Assembly: GCA_046734795.1 (NCBI GenBank)
Contig: JBKPRX010000182.1
Span: 1-36,168 of the forward strand
Direction: 5' to 3'
Origin: JBKPRX01 sp046734795
GTDB lineage: Bacteria; Actinomycetota; Thermoleophilia; Gaiellales; Gaiellaceae
Length of the DNA: 36,168 bases
Shown piece by piece: positions 7,125-16,500 of this stretch. A program made the translations under genes and the position numbers. The notes under the pieces are model-generated. The model did no database searches, was not told where the DNA came from, and saw only the letters and a list, made by a program, of their open reading frames with translations. Numbering within the stretch: position 1 is the first letter of the stretch; every line of letters starts with the position of its first letter.

Positions 7125-8470
7125 CGGCTGCGTGGCTGGCCGAACGGCAGCGTGTAGATTCGGTGCCTCCACCAGAGAGCGCCGGCGAGGCCGACGTTCG
7201 AGGCGGCGAGCGAAACCGCCATGGCCGCCGCCGCGCCCGAGGCGCCGAACGGCGGGATCAACGCGACAGACAACGCGACGTTCGCGAGCGCCGCGGACGC
7301 CATCACCGTGTTCGCGGCACGCATGTCGCCGATCATCGGCAGCGCGATACCCGGGAAGCCCGCGCACACGTTGACGATGTGACCGAGCGCGAGGATGCGT
7401 AGAGCGGTCGCGCCGTCCTCGAAGCTCGACCCGAAGATGCCGAGGATCGGACCGGCGAAGACGATCGCGACGATCGCGATCGGGACGGATGCGAGCAGCA
7501 CGATGCGAGCCGAGCGCGTCAGCACGCGCTGAAGCTCGTCCCGATCGCCGCGCGCGTACAGCTCAGCGACCACCGGCATCAGCGCAGGCATCATCGCGAC
7601 GAGCAAGAAGGACAGCAGGCCTGCGACCTTGGCGGCGACGCTGTAGACGCCCACGTCTTCGGAGGTCCCGAGGGCGCCGAGCAACACAGTCGGGGACTGC
7701 GCGTACAACGTCTGCACGATCGTCAGCGCGAGCAGCGGCACTGCGAGACGCAGCCACAGCTCGGTCTGGAAGATCGGAGTGCTCTGCCGAACAGCCGCGG
7801 GCAGCGTACGCCGCAAGAAGAGCGCGCCGATCGCTGCGGCAACGGCAAAGGACACGATCGCCGCGGCGACTGCATCGGTCGCGGTGAAGTCGTGGCCGCG
7901 GGCTGCGAAGAGCACGCCGCAGAGGGCGAGCAGCAAACTCGGCGCGACGACAGCCTCCGGGACCCGCCCGAGGACGACGCGCCCGAAGCCCTGCATGGCC
8001 CCTTGACGCGCTGCAGTGATCGCGACGACCGGGACGAGGACGACGGCAAGAAGCGTCGGTCGATGGAGCTCGTCCGACGGCCAGCCTGTCGCTGCGATCA
8101 CGACTGCGGCGCCGACAGCGATTGCGACGGAAGCGACGACGATCAGCTCGTTCGCTCGCCTCAGGAGTCCACGGATCGAGGCCCAGCTCTCCGAGACGCG
8201 GTATTTCGAGATCTCGCGAACGAGCAGCTGCGTGAGCCCGAGCATCGCCGGGATCGAAAGGACCATCGCGAACGCGTAGGCGAACGAGTACGCGCCGAAG
8301 CCGGCAGCGCCGAGTGCATGCGAGAGGACGAGCGTGAGCGCAAAGTTGAGCGCGAGCGTCGCGAGGTTGAGCAGCATGTTTCCCGCGCCCTGGCGCAGAA
8401 CCGCGCTGCGCCGCTCCCGAGCCGGGACGACCTGCGCGGGCTCCGGGACAAGCGTCTCGGGAGCGCTCAT
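7121..8470 (-). CDS. Wzx-type flippase (MOP/polysaccharide transporter family)
   Basis: The 449-residue integral membrane protein has about 12-14 hydrophobic segments. The N-terminal region LRQGAGNMLLNLATLALNF and ALGAAGFGAYSFAYAF is typical of the PST family: a first helix with a conserved glycine and then 'LGxxxFGxYSxA'. The family flips undecaprenyl-linked oligosaccharides across the membrane. The start is the ATG at 8470, overlapping the GT4 stop as ATGA; the frame is open far upstream, but that extension lies within other genes. It is the last gene of the five-gene operon starting at 12936. The cytoplasmic N-terminus before the first helix is about 25 residues. A second flippase lies at 34718-36168. 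Confidence 0.9.
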   Translation of the reverse strand: MSAPETLVPEPAQVVPARERRSAVLRQGAGNMLLNLATLALNFALTLVLSHALGAAGFGAYSFAYAFAMVLSIPAMLGLTQLLVREISKYRVSESWASIRGLLRRANELIVVASVAIAVGAAVVIAATGWPSDELHRPTLLAVVLVPVVAITAARQGAMQGFGRVVLGRVPEAVVAPSLLLALCGVLFAARGHDFTATDAVAAAIVSFAVAAAIGALFLRRTLPAAVRQSTPIFQTELWLRLAVPLLALTIVQTLYAQSPTVLLGALGTSEDVGVYSVAAKVAGLLSFLLVAMMPALMPVVAELYARGDRDELQRVLTRSARIVLLASVPIAIVAIVFAGPILGIFGSSFEDGATALRILALGHIVNVCAGFPGIALPMIGDMRAANTVMASAALANVALSVALIPPFGASGAAAAMAVSLAASNVGLAGALWWRHRIYTLPFGQPRSR

Positions 8471-9699
8471 CGCGCGAGCACGCGCTCGTAGACGGCGACG
8501 GTGAGCGCAGTCGTTCGCGCGAGCCCGAACCGCTCGACCGCGTAACGGCGGAGGTCGCTCGCGTCGAAGCGGTCGCGCTCTGCGAGCACGCGTTCGAGCG
8601 CGCCGGCAAGCGCATCGGGATCCTCGCGCGGCACGAGCTCGCCGACCTCGGGAGTGACGATGTCCTCGGGACCGCCGCAGCGCGTCGCCACAACCGGTGT
8701 CCCGCACGCGAGCGCCTCGACGAGAACGGCCCCGAAGCTCTCCGCGCGGCTCGGCAGGACGACGACGCCGGCGCTCGCCATCAGGCGCGCGATCTCCTCC
8801 GGCGGGCGAACGCCGAAGAACTCGACGCGGTCCGCGATCCCGAGCTCCTCCGGCAGGCGCGCGAGCTGGACGCCCTGGAGTCGCGTGTTCCGGTAGTGCG
8901 CGCCGCCGGCGACGAGGAGCCGCGCGCGGCTGCCGCGACTCTGGAGGATGCGCATCGCTTCGAAGAGCACGTCGAGGCCTTTGTTGAAGTTGACGAAGCC
9001 GACGAAGAGGATGTCGTCCGACCGCTCTGCGCCCGGCTGCGGAGCGAACAACGTCTCGTCGACACCGGGCGGCACGACCTCGATGCGCTCGTCGTCGATG
9101 CCGTACTCGAGCATGTCGGCGCGCACGGCAGTGCTCACCGGCATCAACATCGAAGCGCGGCGAGCAGCGGGAAGTGCCTTGGCCGCGACCCCGCGACGTG
9201 AGAACCAGCCGCGCCACGGCGCGTGCTCGCTGACGACGAACGGGACGGAGTAACGCCGCGCAAGCCGCTCGGCGACGACGCCGTCTGGGTAGATGAAGTG
9301 CGCATGGATGACGTCGAACGGAAAGCGCTCGCGCAACGAGTCCACTGCAGAGCGCACGCCTGCGAAATAGCCGGCGGCTTCGAGCGGATAGAGCACGGTG
9401 CCCGGTCCGACGGGAAACCGCGGTCGCAGGACCTCGATGCCGTTTCGCGTTTCCTCGCGCAAGACGCCGCGGAAGCGGGTGTACTCGCGTAACGGTCCCA
9501 CCGACGGCAGCGGTGGGCAGTACGGCACCGGCGAGAGGACGCGGACGTCGCACCGCTCCGCAAGCTTGAGCGTCGGCCGCTCGACCCAGAGGCCGAGCGC
9601 GGGCAGAAGCGCGTTCGGGTACGAACGGGTCAGCACGAGCACGCGCGGCCGCCCGGTGGGCGACGACGACGTGACGGACGCAGGCGCTGCGGCGCTCAC
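8467..9699 (-). CDS. Glycosyltransferase family 4 (GT-B fold, retaining)
   Basis: The protein has 410 residues. The N-terminal Rossmann domain opens with RVLVLTRSYPNALLPALG (19-36), and FDVIHAHFIYPDGVVA (128-143) is a typical acceptor-side segment. The C-terminal domain begins near ILFVGFVNFNKGLDVLFEA (230-248), and E320SFGAVLVE328 is the EX7E motif that binds the nucleotide-sugar donor. There is no signal peptide or membrane helix, so it works at the inner face of the membrane. The GTG start at 9699 overlaps the GT10 stop as GTGA. It belongs to the five-gene operon, upstream of the flippase, so it probably extends the lipid-linked repeat unit. Its donor sugar is unknown. Confidence 0.92.
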   Translation of the reverse strand: MSAAAPASVTSSSPTGRPRVLVLTRSYPNALLPALGLWVERPTLKLAERCDVRVLSPVPYCPPLPSVGPLREYTRFRGVLREETRNGIEVLRPRFPVGPGTVLYPLEAAGYFAGVRSAVDSLRERFPFDVIHAHFIYPDGVVAERLARRYSVPFVVSEHAPWRGWFSRRGVAAKALPAARRASMLMPVSTAVRADMLEYGIDDERIEVVPPGVDETLFAPQPGAERSDDILFVGFVNFNKGLDVLFEAMRILQSRGSRARLLVAGGAHYRNTRLQGVQLARLPEELGIADRVEFFGVRPPEEIARLMASAGVVVLPSRAESFGAVLVEALACGTPVVATRCGGPEDIVTPEVGELVPREDPDALAGALERVLAERDRFDASDLRRYAVERFGLARTTALTVAVYERVLAR

Positions 9700-10808
9700 A
9701 CGACCACGCCGGCGTCCTCGAGCACCGCTCCACCGACCAGCTCGGCGAATGCCTCCTTCGAGAACGGATAGAACGCCTCGGACTCGATGTAAGAGCGAGC
9801 AGCATCTCGGTACGCCGCGATCTCCGCCGGCCCGAGCGACCGCAGGAACTCGCGCAGGTCCTCGAAGCCCGAGAACTGCCGAACGTCCACGAACGTCTCC
9901 GCCGGAACCCAGTCGGTGATGTCGGGCGCGCCGAGGTAGACCGGAACCGTCCCGACGTAAAAGCAGTCGAAGATCTTCTCCGTGATCCATCCCTCGAGCA
10001 CCATGTTCTCGAAGCAGAGCGAGAACGTGTACTTGCTGAGCGTCTCCGCCTTGTCGCTCGACGGACCACGGTAGGAGCGCCGGACCGCCTGCGACGTCTC
10101 GTCCATGGGCGGCCGGAGTTTCTGCCAGCGGCGTTGCGCTCGATAGGACCAGCGACGGGCGAAGCCCGGGAGCCGGCTGTCTCCCACACGCATCACCGGT
10201 CCGTCCCATCCGATCCCGTACAGGTCGACCTCACGGAACCGCTCGAAGTACGCGAGCGCGCGCAGCCGTTCGGTGTAGAGCTCCTGGTAGGAGACACTCG
10301 GCGCTTTGTTGCCGTTGATCATCACGAGGAAGTCGCGCTCGCCGCGATCGAACAAGGTCGGATGCGCCGCGTCGAAGAACTGCGGAATCCGGAACGAATG
10401 CAAGGGCACACGGCCGGTCAGGAACGGCTTCAGCGCTTCCTCGGTGCTGTAGGAGTACACGCGCCGAAACGCGTGACTTGCGGGTTCGAGGTCGCGATAC
10501 ATGCTGGGCTCGACGATCGGGCACTCGAACGCGAAGAACGCCGAGAGCACGACGTCGCTTCGCTCGACGAGCTTCCGGTACCGATCGCGCATGCCGAAGG
10601 ACACGAACGCGGACGTTCCGTTCGCTTCGTCGGGCAGCAGGTCCCCCGTGTGCACGGCGACGTCGCGCTCGGCGAGCCAGCCGCGCAGATGAACGAAGGG
10701 CGCGAGCACGTCGATCCCACCGGTCCGCCGCGCCCATTCGACGTCGAAGAGCCGATCGCGCTCGCCGTGGTACGACGGCGGATCGACGTACAACGTCAGC
10801 ACGCTCAT
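9696..10808 (-). CDS. Glycosyltransferase family 10 (alpha-1,3/4-fucosyltransferase-like)
   Basis: The protein has 370 residues. The C-terminal block KYTFSLCFENMVLEGWITEK (259-278), followed by FYVGTVPVYLGAPDI, is the GT10 signature, with 'FENxxxxxYxTEK' and 'GxVPVxxG' that bind the GDP moiety. The N-terminal half (VVLSAFFAFECPIVEP; RVYSYSTEE; FLVMINGNK) fits the acceptor domain of the GT-B fold. Known GT10 enzymes transfer L-fucose from GDP-fucose to a GlcNAc or glucose unit. ATG at 10808 overlaps the GT2 stop as ATGA. A GDP-mannose-epimerase-like SDR heads the same operon, so the donor may be another GDP-L-hexose. GT10 in an actinobacterial surface locus is uncommon in my experience. Confidence 0.9.
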   Translation of the reverse strand: MSVLTLYVDPPSYHGERDRLFDVEWARRTGGIDVLAPFVHLRGWLAERDVAVHTGDLLPDEANGTSAFVSFGMRDRYRKLVERSDVVLSAFFAFECPIVEPSMYRDLEPASHAFRRVYSYSTEEALKPFLTGRVPLHSFRIPQFFDAAHPTLFDRGERDFLVMINGNKAPSVSYQELYTERLRALAYFERFREVDLYGIGWDGPVMRVGDSRLPGFARRWSYRAQRRWQKLRPPMDETSQAVRRSYRGPSSDKAETLSKYTFSLCFENMVLEGWITEKIFDCFYVGTVPVYLGAPDITDWVPAETFVDVRQFSGFEDLREFLRSLGPAEIAAYRDAARSYIESEAFYPFSKEAFAELVGGAVLEDAGVVV

Positions 10809-11878
10809 GACGCAACGCCTCCGACGGCAGCGCGCGGACCGGCGCCCCAGCGCCGGTAGAAGAGCGATGCGATCGCGCCGACGCGCGGGAGCCGGACGAG
10901 CAGGTGCAAGAGGAGCCAGAGGACGAGCAGGCGTCCGCGCTGCACCTGACGCGTGCGGAGAAGTGCGCGCGGCGAGACCCGCGCAAGGATCTGGCGAGCT
11001 GCCTTCCGATTGCCGATGACGTACCGGTTCGCGGTCACGATCAGCAGATCCTCTGCGCGGCGGCCCTCGTAGGCCGCAAGCGCATCTGCCTCGGCGAGCG
11101 CCGCGTCGCCGGCAGCGAGTCGACGGTCGATCACGCCGAACGAGAGCTCCGGATCGGCTCGAAGGCGCCCGTAGCGGCTCGACTCGTTGTCGTGGCCCCA
11201 GCGATAGCGCGTCAGATACTCCGGGTTGATGACGATCGGCCGGTGCGCCGCGACCCGCAACCACATCTCGATGTCGCCGCGCAGGCCGTCGTCGGTCGAG
11301 AACTGTCCGACCGCCTCGTAGACCTCGCGGCGCACGAAGCTCGTGCCGCCGCGGACGAACGAGTTGCCGTGGCGGAGGATGCCGTTCAACACGCGCCCGT
11401 AGGTCAACAGGCCGCCGGCGTTGAACTCGTCCGGCAGAACGACGCGCGAGTACTCGCGCCCTGCTTCGTCGACGAAGACGTCGAGCGCGAAGGCAGCACC
11501 TGCGTCCGGATGCGCATCGAGGACCGCGACCTGCCGCTCGACGATCGCCGGCAGGTACTCGTCGTCGGCGTGCTGGATTGCGACGATCTCGCCGCGTGCG
11601 TGCGCGATGCCGACGTTGATCGCTCCGAACTGACCGAGGTTCCGCTCGTTCCTGATGACACGCAAGCGCTCGTCGCCGATGCGCGCGAGGACGTCTGCGG
11701 TGTCGTCGGTGGACGCATCGTCGACGACGACGACCTCGAGCTTGTCGTAGGTCTGGCCGAGGATCGACGCAACGCTCGTCTCGATGAACCGCGCGGCGTT
11801 GAAAGCCGGTACGACGACCGAGACGAGCGGCACGAGTTGTGCGGTGCTTGCGGCGCCGCTCGGGCGCGCGGCGGTCAT
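10805..11878 (-). CDS. Glycosyltransferase family 2
   Basis: The protein has 357 residues. LVSVVVPAFNAARFIETSVA (18-37) begins the GT-A fold; VVDDASTDD (51-59) binds the nucleotide, and QHADDEYLP (102-110) contains the DxD-like metal site. RGDIEMWLRVA near residue 210 is the usual ED/xxD catalytic-base region. The C-terminus (about 305-345) has hydrophobic and basic runs (LLVLWLLLHLLVRLP) that may associate with the membrane. ATG at 11878 overlaps the SDR stop as ATGA. It is the second gene of the operon and is probably an early glycosyltransferase of repeat-unit assembly. Donor and acceptor are unknown. Confidence 0.92.
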   Translation of the reverse strand: MTAARPSGAASTAQLVPLVSVVVPAFNAARFIETSVASILGQTYDKLEVVVVDDASTDDTADVLARIGDERLRVIRNERNLGQFGAINVGIAHARGEIVAIQHADDEYLPAIVERQVAVLDAHPDAGAAFALDVFVDEAGREYSRVVLPDEFNAGGLLTYGRVLNGILRHGNSFVRGGTSFVRREVYEAVGQFSTDDGLRGDIEMWLRVAAHRPIVINPEYLTRYRWGHDNESSRYGRLRADPELSFGVIDRRLAAGDAALAEADALAAYEGRRAEDLLIVTANRYVIGNRKAARQILARVSPRALLRTRQVQRGRLLVLWLLLHLLVRLPRVGAIASLFYRRWGAGPRAAVGGVAS

Positions 11879-12936
11879 CGCTCGCTCAGGAGCGCTTCCA
11901 TCTGCGCAGCGACCGCAGCGCGATCTCGATCGTCGTAGTACCACGCGATCGTGCGGCGCAGTCCGTCGACGAACGACGTCTGCGGTTCCCAGCCGAGCAG
12001 AGCGCGCGTGCGGGTGAGGTCCGCCGCGCGGCTGTAGACACCGACAGGCTTCGAGAGGTCGAAGAAGATTTCGTTCGGCGTGAACCCGGTCTCCGCGAAG
12101 ATCATCTTCGCCGAGTCGAGGATCTTGATGTGCTCCGCGGTCCCGAGGTTGACCGGAGATGCGTCGTCGATCACGAGCGCCGCGCGCAGCATGCCCTCGA
12201 CGATGTCCCCGACGTACGTGAAGTTTCGATCCTGCTGGCCGTCGCCCCAGATCTCGTACGGATCCATCTCGACGAACGCCTTCGCGATCAGCGCGATTAC
12301 AGCGTGCGTCTCGTTCTCGCGCTCGCCGTACGCCGTGAAGAGCCGGCAGGCCACTGACCGCAGGCCGTGCTGCTTCCAGTACGCCTTCAGGCTCATCTCG
12401 CCCATCAACTTCGCCCAGCCGTACTCGCCGTCGGCAGCTGCCGCACCCTGTGTGAACGGATCCGCCCACTCCTCGCGGAGGTAGACGGTCGTTCCGTCGA
12501 CCGGCTTCTCCTGGAGCTGCACGGGATAGACGCAGGCCGAGCTTGCGAAGCAGACGCGCTCGACGCCTGCGCGCCAGCACTCGTCGAACACGACACCGTC
12601 GAGCACCATGTTCGCGGCGCAGTCGGCCGGGTGTGTGTCGATGAAGCCGCGCCCGCCGTGTGCAGCGGCGAGATGGAAGACGACCTCCTGCCGGTCGAGC
12701 GCCTCGCGCGCGAACTCGCGCTCGCGGAGATCACCTTCCCGGAACTCGATGAAGTCGAGGCTGCGGCCGAGGTTCCCGAGCTTGCCGCTCGAGAGGTCGT
12801 CCGCGACGCGAACCTGCGCACCGAGCTCGACGAGACGGTCGACGAGATGGCTGCCGATGAACGACGCGCCGCCGGTGACAAGCACGCGGACCTCGTCCCA
12901 CTGACTCTCCCATGTGCGGTTCGCGTCGCTCATCAC
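11875..12936 (-). CDS. NAD-dependent SDR resembling GDP-mannose 3,5-epimerase
   Basis: The protein has 353 residues. VRVLVTGGASFIGSHLVDRL (16-35) is the NAD-binding Rossmann motif, and HGGRGFIDTHPADCAANMV and CFASSACVYP resemble GDP-mannose 3,5-epimerase, in which the cysteine of SSACxYP acts in proton transfer. EYGWAK contains the intact SDR YxxxK dyad. The second catalytic lysine of the plant enzyme is not evident (the segment reads RENETHAV), so the exact reaction is uncertain. Other options are UDP-glucuronate or UDP-glucose 4-epimerase-like enzymes. GTG at 12936 is preferred over ATG at 12933 because a strong GGAGGA lies 8 nt upstream. It leads the five-gene operon ending at 7121 and probably supplies the sugar nucleotide for one of its glycosyltransferases, plausibly the GT10. 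Confidence 0.87.
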   Translation of the reverse strand: MMSDANRTWESQWDEVRVLVTGGASFIGSHLVDRLVELGAQVRVADDLSSGKLGNLGRSLDFIEFREGDLREREFAREALDRQEVVFHLAAAHGGRGFIDTHPADCAANMVLDGVVFDECWRAGVERVCFASSACVYPVQLQEKPVDGTTVYLREEWADPFTQGAAAADGEYGWAKLMGEMSLKAYWKQHGLRSVACRLFTAYGERENETHAVIALIAKAFVEMDPYEIWGDGQQDRNFTYVGDIVEGMLRAALVIDDASPVNLGTAEHIKILDSAKMIFAETGFTPNEIFFDLSKPVGVYSRAADLTRTRALLGWEPQTSFVDGLRRTIAWYYDDRDRAAVAAQMEALLSER

Positions 12937-12944
12937 GATTCGGT

Positions 12945-12950
12945 TCCTCC
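12945..12950 (-). promoter_or_regulatory. Strong Shine-Dalgarno (GGAGGA) of the five-gene operon
   Basis: Minus-strand GGAGGA lies 8 nt before GTG at 12936 and 11 nt before the following ATG. It decides the start and contrasts with the leaderless starts elsewhere in the window. Confidence 0.65.
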
Positions 12951-12965
12951 AACGGTTTCACGGCC

Positions 12966-12982
12966 CGCGGCGCAGCGCCGCG
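12966..12982 (-). promoter_or_regulatory. Perfect 7-bp hairpin in the operon leader
   Basis: CGCGGCG pairs with CGCCGCG around a 3-nt loop, about 16 nt before the Shine-Dalgarno. Together with the hairpin at 3593-3611 it places a short GC stem in the leader of both SDR-headed operons. No T-run follows. Confidence 0.35.
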
Positions 12983-13009
12983 TCGAGCCCAAGGTCGTGG
13001 CTACGTCTC

Positions 13010-13015
13010 ATTATC
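13010..13015 (-). promoter_or_regulatory. Putative -10 box (GATAAT) of the five-gene operon
   Basis: Minus-strand GATAAT would start a leader of about 65-70 nt that contains the hairpin and the GGAGGA site. No convincing -35 hexamer is seen. The rest of this 202-bp spacer (12937-13138) holds one CTAG motif and no gene that I can support. Confidence 0.4.
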
Positions 13016-13057
13016 CGGACGAGAGCCGGTCTTCATAGCCAGATCCAGCTGACCAGA

Positions 13058-13066
13058 AGGCTAGGC
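13058..13066 (+). promoter_or_regulatory. AGGCTAGG motif, copy of the YCGGCTAGG family
   Basis: Plus strand reads AAGGCTAGG, about 46 bp upstream of the operon's -10 box on the minus strand. Function unknown. Confidence 0.3.
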
Positions 13067-13138
13067 CGCAATCCGGGTGCGCTTCCGAATCGCCAGGCCG
13101 CACCTACGAACGACGGGCTGATGTTCCGGTCGGAGCCC

Positions 13139-13576
13139 CTAAGTGCGCAAGCACGCGACGGCGGCGTTCAGGGCGCGCCGGTTCGCCGGCCGGTAGAGAA
13201 AGATCGCGTTCGCTCGCCTCGCCGCGAGGAAACCCGTGCTCGGACGATCGAGGAGCTCGATCAACAACGTCGCTGTTGCGTCGCTGTCGACGACAGCGAA
13301 CCCGATGGTCTGACCCCGCAGCACGAGCTTCCGAGAGGTTCGTTGCGCAAGGTCGTGCAGCGCCTTGAGGTCCGCGTCGCGCGCGGGGATCGCCGTGACG
13401 CGACCGCCGGCGCGTGTCAAGCACCTGACGGTCGGCTGGAGCGCGAACGCCTGCGCTCTCCCGGGAGAGCTGCTCGCATCTGCACGTGTGCTCGAAGCCG
13501 CACCGACCGCTGCCACGATCGCCAGGGCAGCTACGGCGAAGCCGCTGCGTACGCGATTGGTTCGGTCCTTGGTCAT
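13139..13576 (-). CDS. Small secreted protein of unknown function
   Basis: The protein has 145 residues. Residues 1-33 look like a signal peptide: basic start (MTKDRTNRVR), hydrophobic run (FAVAALAIVAAVGAA), then a small-residue region near STRADA. The mature part is mixed alpha/beta in appearance, with two cysteines (TVRCLTR and AVACLRT) that could form a disulfide. I recognise no family. ATG at 13576 overlaps the stop of the large NHL/Ig protein as ATGA, so the two are translationally coupled and probably work together outside the cell. It may be a partner or an accessory protein. A chance ORF is unlikely given the signal peptide and overlap. Confidence 0.7.
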   Translation of the reverse strand: MTKDRTNRVRSGFAVAALAIVAAVGAASSTRADASSSPGRAQAFALQPTVRCLTRAGGRVTAIPARDADLKALHDLAQRTSRKLVLRGQTIGFAVVDSDATATLLIELLDRPSTGFLAARRANAIFLYRPANRRALNAAVACLRT

Positions 13577-16500
13577 GGCGTCGTGTAGGTGACGACGAGT
13601 TGTGGGCCGGCGAGGCCGGTGCTCTCCGACGAGGCGAACTGCACGTAGTTGTCCGCCGCAGGCTGACCGCCCGAGATACCAACCCGCAGCGCCGTATACC
13701 CCGTCTTCGAGACCGAGCCAGGACCCGCCAACGCAAAACTCACCACCTGCCCCGTCGCCACCGACCCAACCGGCACCGACAACGCCGACGACCCCACCGC
13801 GAACGTCGAATCACCAGCATCGATCGGCCACGACGACGGGTCGTACCACTCCGCCACCAAGCTCCGACCGTCCCCATCCGCCTTCGCATTCACACCCAGC
13901 CGCAACGACACACCCGTCACCGTCGCACCATCCGGCAACGACGACGTATCGAAACGAACCAACGCCGTCAAAACCTGGAAATTCGAAAACGCCAACCGCT
14001 TCCCCGCCGTAAACACCGACCCCGCCGAATTCGCAGCCGGAGACCCCGAAGGCGGATACCCCGCAGACGACGCCGCACGCACCGACACATCCCCATCATC
14101 CGCACCCGCAACCACCGCAAATGTCGCCGACTGCTGCGCAGCCGACACCACCGCAGTCGCCGCCGAATCCGCACTCGACGAACCCACCGAATTCGACCCC
14201 GTCACCCGCACCCGCAACGTCGAACCAACATCACCCGACGCCACCACATACGACTGCCCCGTCGCGCCCCCCACATCCACACACCCAGCACCCGACGAAT
14301 CACACCGCCGCCACTGATACGCAAACCCAATCGGCTGCGACCCCGACCACGAACCCGGATCAGCCGACAACGACTGCCCCACCACCGCCTGCCCACTCAC
14401 CGACGGCACAGCCGTATTCGACGGCGGCGCGTTGCCGACCGTGACGGGCGCGGAGTCGGCGGACGGACCGGCCGTGATGAGCGCCTGGTAATGCGCCTGA
14501 ACCTGCGTGCCCGTCAGAACGTTCGTGTAGAAGCTCGCGTCATCGAGTACGCCGGGCCAGTACTGACCGGGTCCGGTCGAGTACGCACCGAACCGCATCG
14601 GGCTCGAGCCGACGTTTCCGTTCATCGTCGTCGTCGGACCGGTCGCGACAAGTGCCCCGTTCACGTACAGGCGCGCATTTGCGCCGTCGTACGTACCGAC
14701 GACGTCGTACGTGGCGCCGGCGTTGAGAATCGTCGCGCTCGCCTGGGAACGCCAGGCGGTGCCGTCACCAATGAACAGACGCGCTTCGCCGCTCGGACCC
14801 GTGTTCAACCACCAGCCGGTGAAGCCGGCGCCGATCGTCGACCACAGCGTGGCGTTCGCGGGCAGCTTCGACGGCCGGACGACGACTTCGATCGAAAACC
14901 GCGTCGGCGTCCACGCGGCGTTCGCAGGCACGTCCGCATACTGGCTCGTCCCGTTGAATGCAACAGCCGAATCGTCGTCGCCTGCGAGCAGGCTGGCCGC
15001 GAGTCGTGTCGGGCTGTTGATGTACGTACCGTTTGCGAAGCCGCGATCGTCGACGAGCGTGTTTCCACTGTCGTCGAAACGCCAATACGCGCGCGGGCCG
15101 TTGCTTCGAACGGCAGCGGCATAGCCCGTTTCGCCGGCTGCATTCGACGCCGTGACGCGAACCTGAAGCGACGATCCTGCGTCACTTGACTGCACCGTGT
15201 ACGTCTTCGCGGTCGCCCCCGCAAGGTCCACGCAGGCAATCCCAGCGGACGTGCAGCGCCGCCATTGGTAGGCATACGTGATGGGCGTCGTTCCGCTCCA
15301 GGTACCAGGGTCGGCCGTCAACGTCTGGCCGGGGCTGGCGGTCCCCGAGATCGTCGGAGCCGAGCTGTTGACCGGAGGTTGCGGTGCCGCCCCGGGCACG
15401 ACCGCGGTCGCTGCAGACGAGGCCGAGGCGGTTCCCACGGAGTTCGTTGCGGTGACGGCGACGACGAAGCTGGCGCCGGCATCGGCGGGCACGACCGTGT
15501 ACGACGACGACGTCGCTCCCGCGATATCCGCGCACGAGCCGCCGGAGCTGTCGCAGCGTCTCCACTGGTACCCGTACGCGATTGGCTGGGTGCCGGTCCA
15601 CGTTCCCGGCGTGGCGGTCAGCGTTTGCCCCTGCGCCGGCGTTCCATTGATCGTGGGCGGCGCCGTGTTCGCCGGTGGCTGCGGAGCCGACTGCACCGTC
15701 GAGGTCGCGGCCGACGTCGACGCCGCAGAACCCGCCGCGTTCGTCGCAGTCACGACGACCCGAAGGGTGGAACCGACGTCCGAACCCGTTGCCACATAGG
15801 TGGACGCGGTGGCGCCGCCGATGTCGCCGCACGTCGTTCCCGAGGCGTTGCAGCGACGCCATTGATAAGCATACGACGGCGGCGGTGTCGCGTTCCACCG
15901 CCCCGTGGAAGCCGTGAGCGTGGCGCCGCTCTGTGGGGTGCCGTTGACCGTCGGCGGCGACATCGACGTCGGCGCAACCGGCTGTCCGACATAACGGATG
16001 CGGTTGTTGCTCGTGTCGGCGACGAGCAGCGCTCCGGAAGGAAGCTCTACAACCGCCTTCGGGAAGCTCACCTGCGCGAGCGTCGCGGGGCCGCCGTCAC
16101 CGCTGAACCCGGAGGTGCCGTTCCCGACGACTGTCGTGATCGTCCCGTCCGCGGCGACGCGACGAATCGACGTGTTGCTCGCATCCGCGATCAGGAAGCC
16201 ACCGTCGGCAGTCGGCCACACGTTGTGTGGGTTGTTCAGCTCCGCTGCTGTCGCCGGGCCGCCGTCGCCGGTATATCCCGCGATCCCGTTTCCGGCGACC
16301 GTCGTGATTGTGCCGGTCGGCGAGACGCGTCGGATCCTTTGGTTGCCGACGTCGACGATCAAGAATCCGCCGTCAGCCATCACGGCGACACCGAACGCGA
16401 TGTTGAGCTGCGCCTGCGTCGCAGGTCCACCATCGCCCGAAAAACCCTGGACGCCCGTCCCGGCGACGGTCGTGATTGTTCCGCTCGCCGAGACACGGCG

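Noticed and set aside
7121..10189. A 1022-residue open frame on the minus strand that would fuse a long N-terminal region to the flippase
   Set aside because: Only the part from ATG at 8470 looks like a protein; the rest is Arg/Ala-rich out-of-frame reading through the GT4 and GT10 genes, and the ATGA joint gives the true start.
12937..13138. Small gene or riboswitch in the longest spacer
   Set aside because: No frame with a plausible start and composition, and no structure beyond the short leader hairpin; only a -10-like box, a Shine-Dalgarno and one CTAG motif.
13486..15189. A 567-residue Arg/His/Pro-rich frame on the plus strand opposite the large secreted gene
   Set aside because: It is the antisense reading of the segment with G/T-ending codons and of Ig/LamG codons; no domain, start signal or sensible composition.
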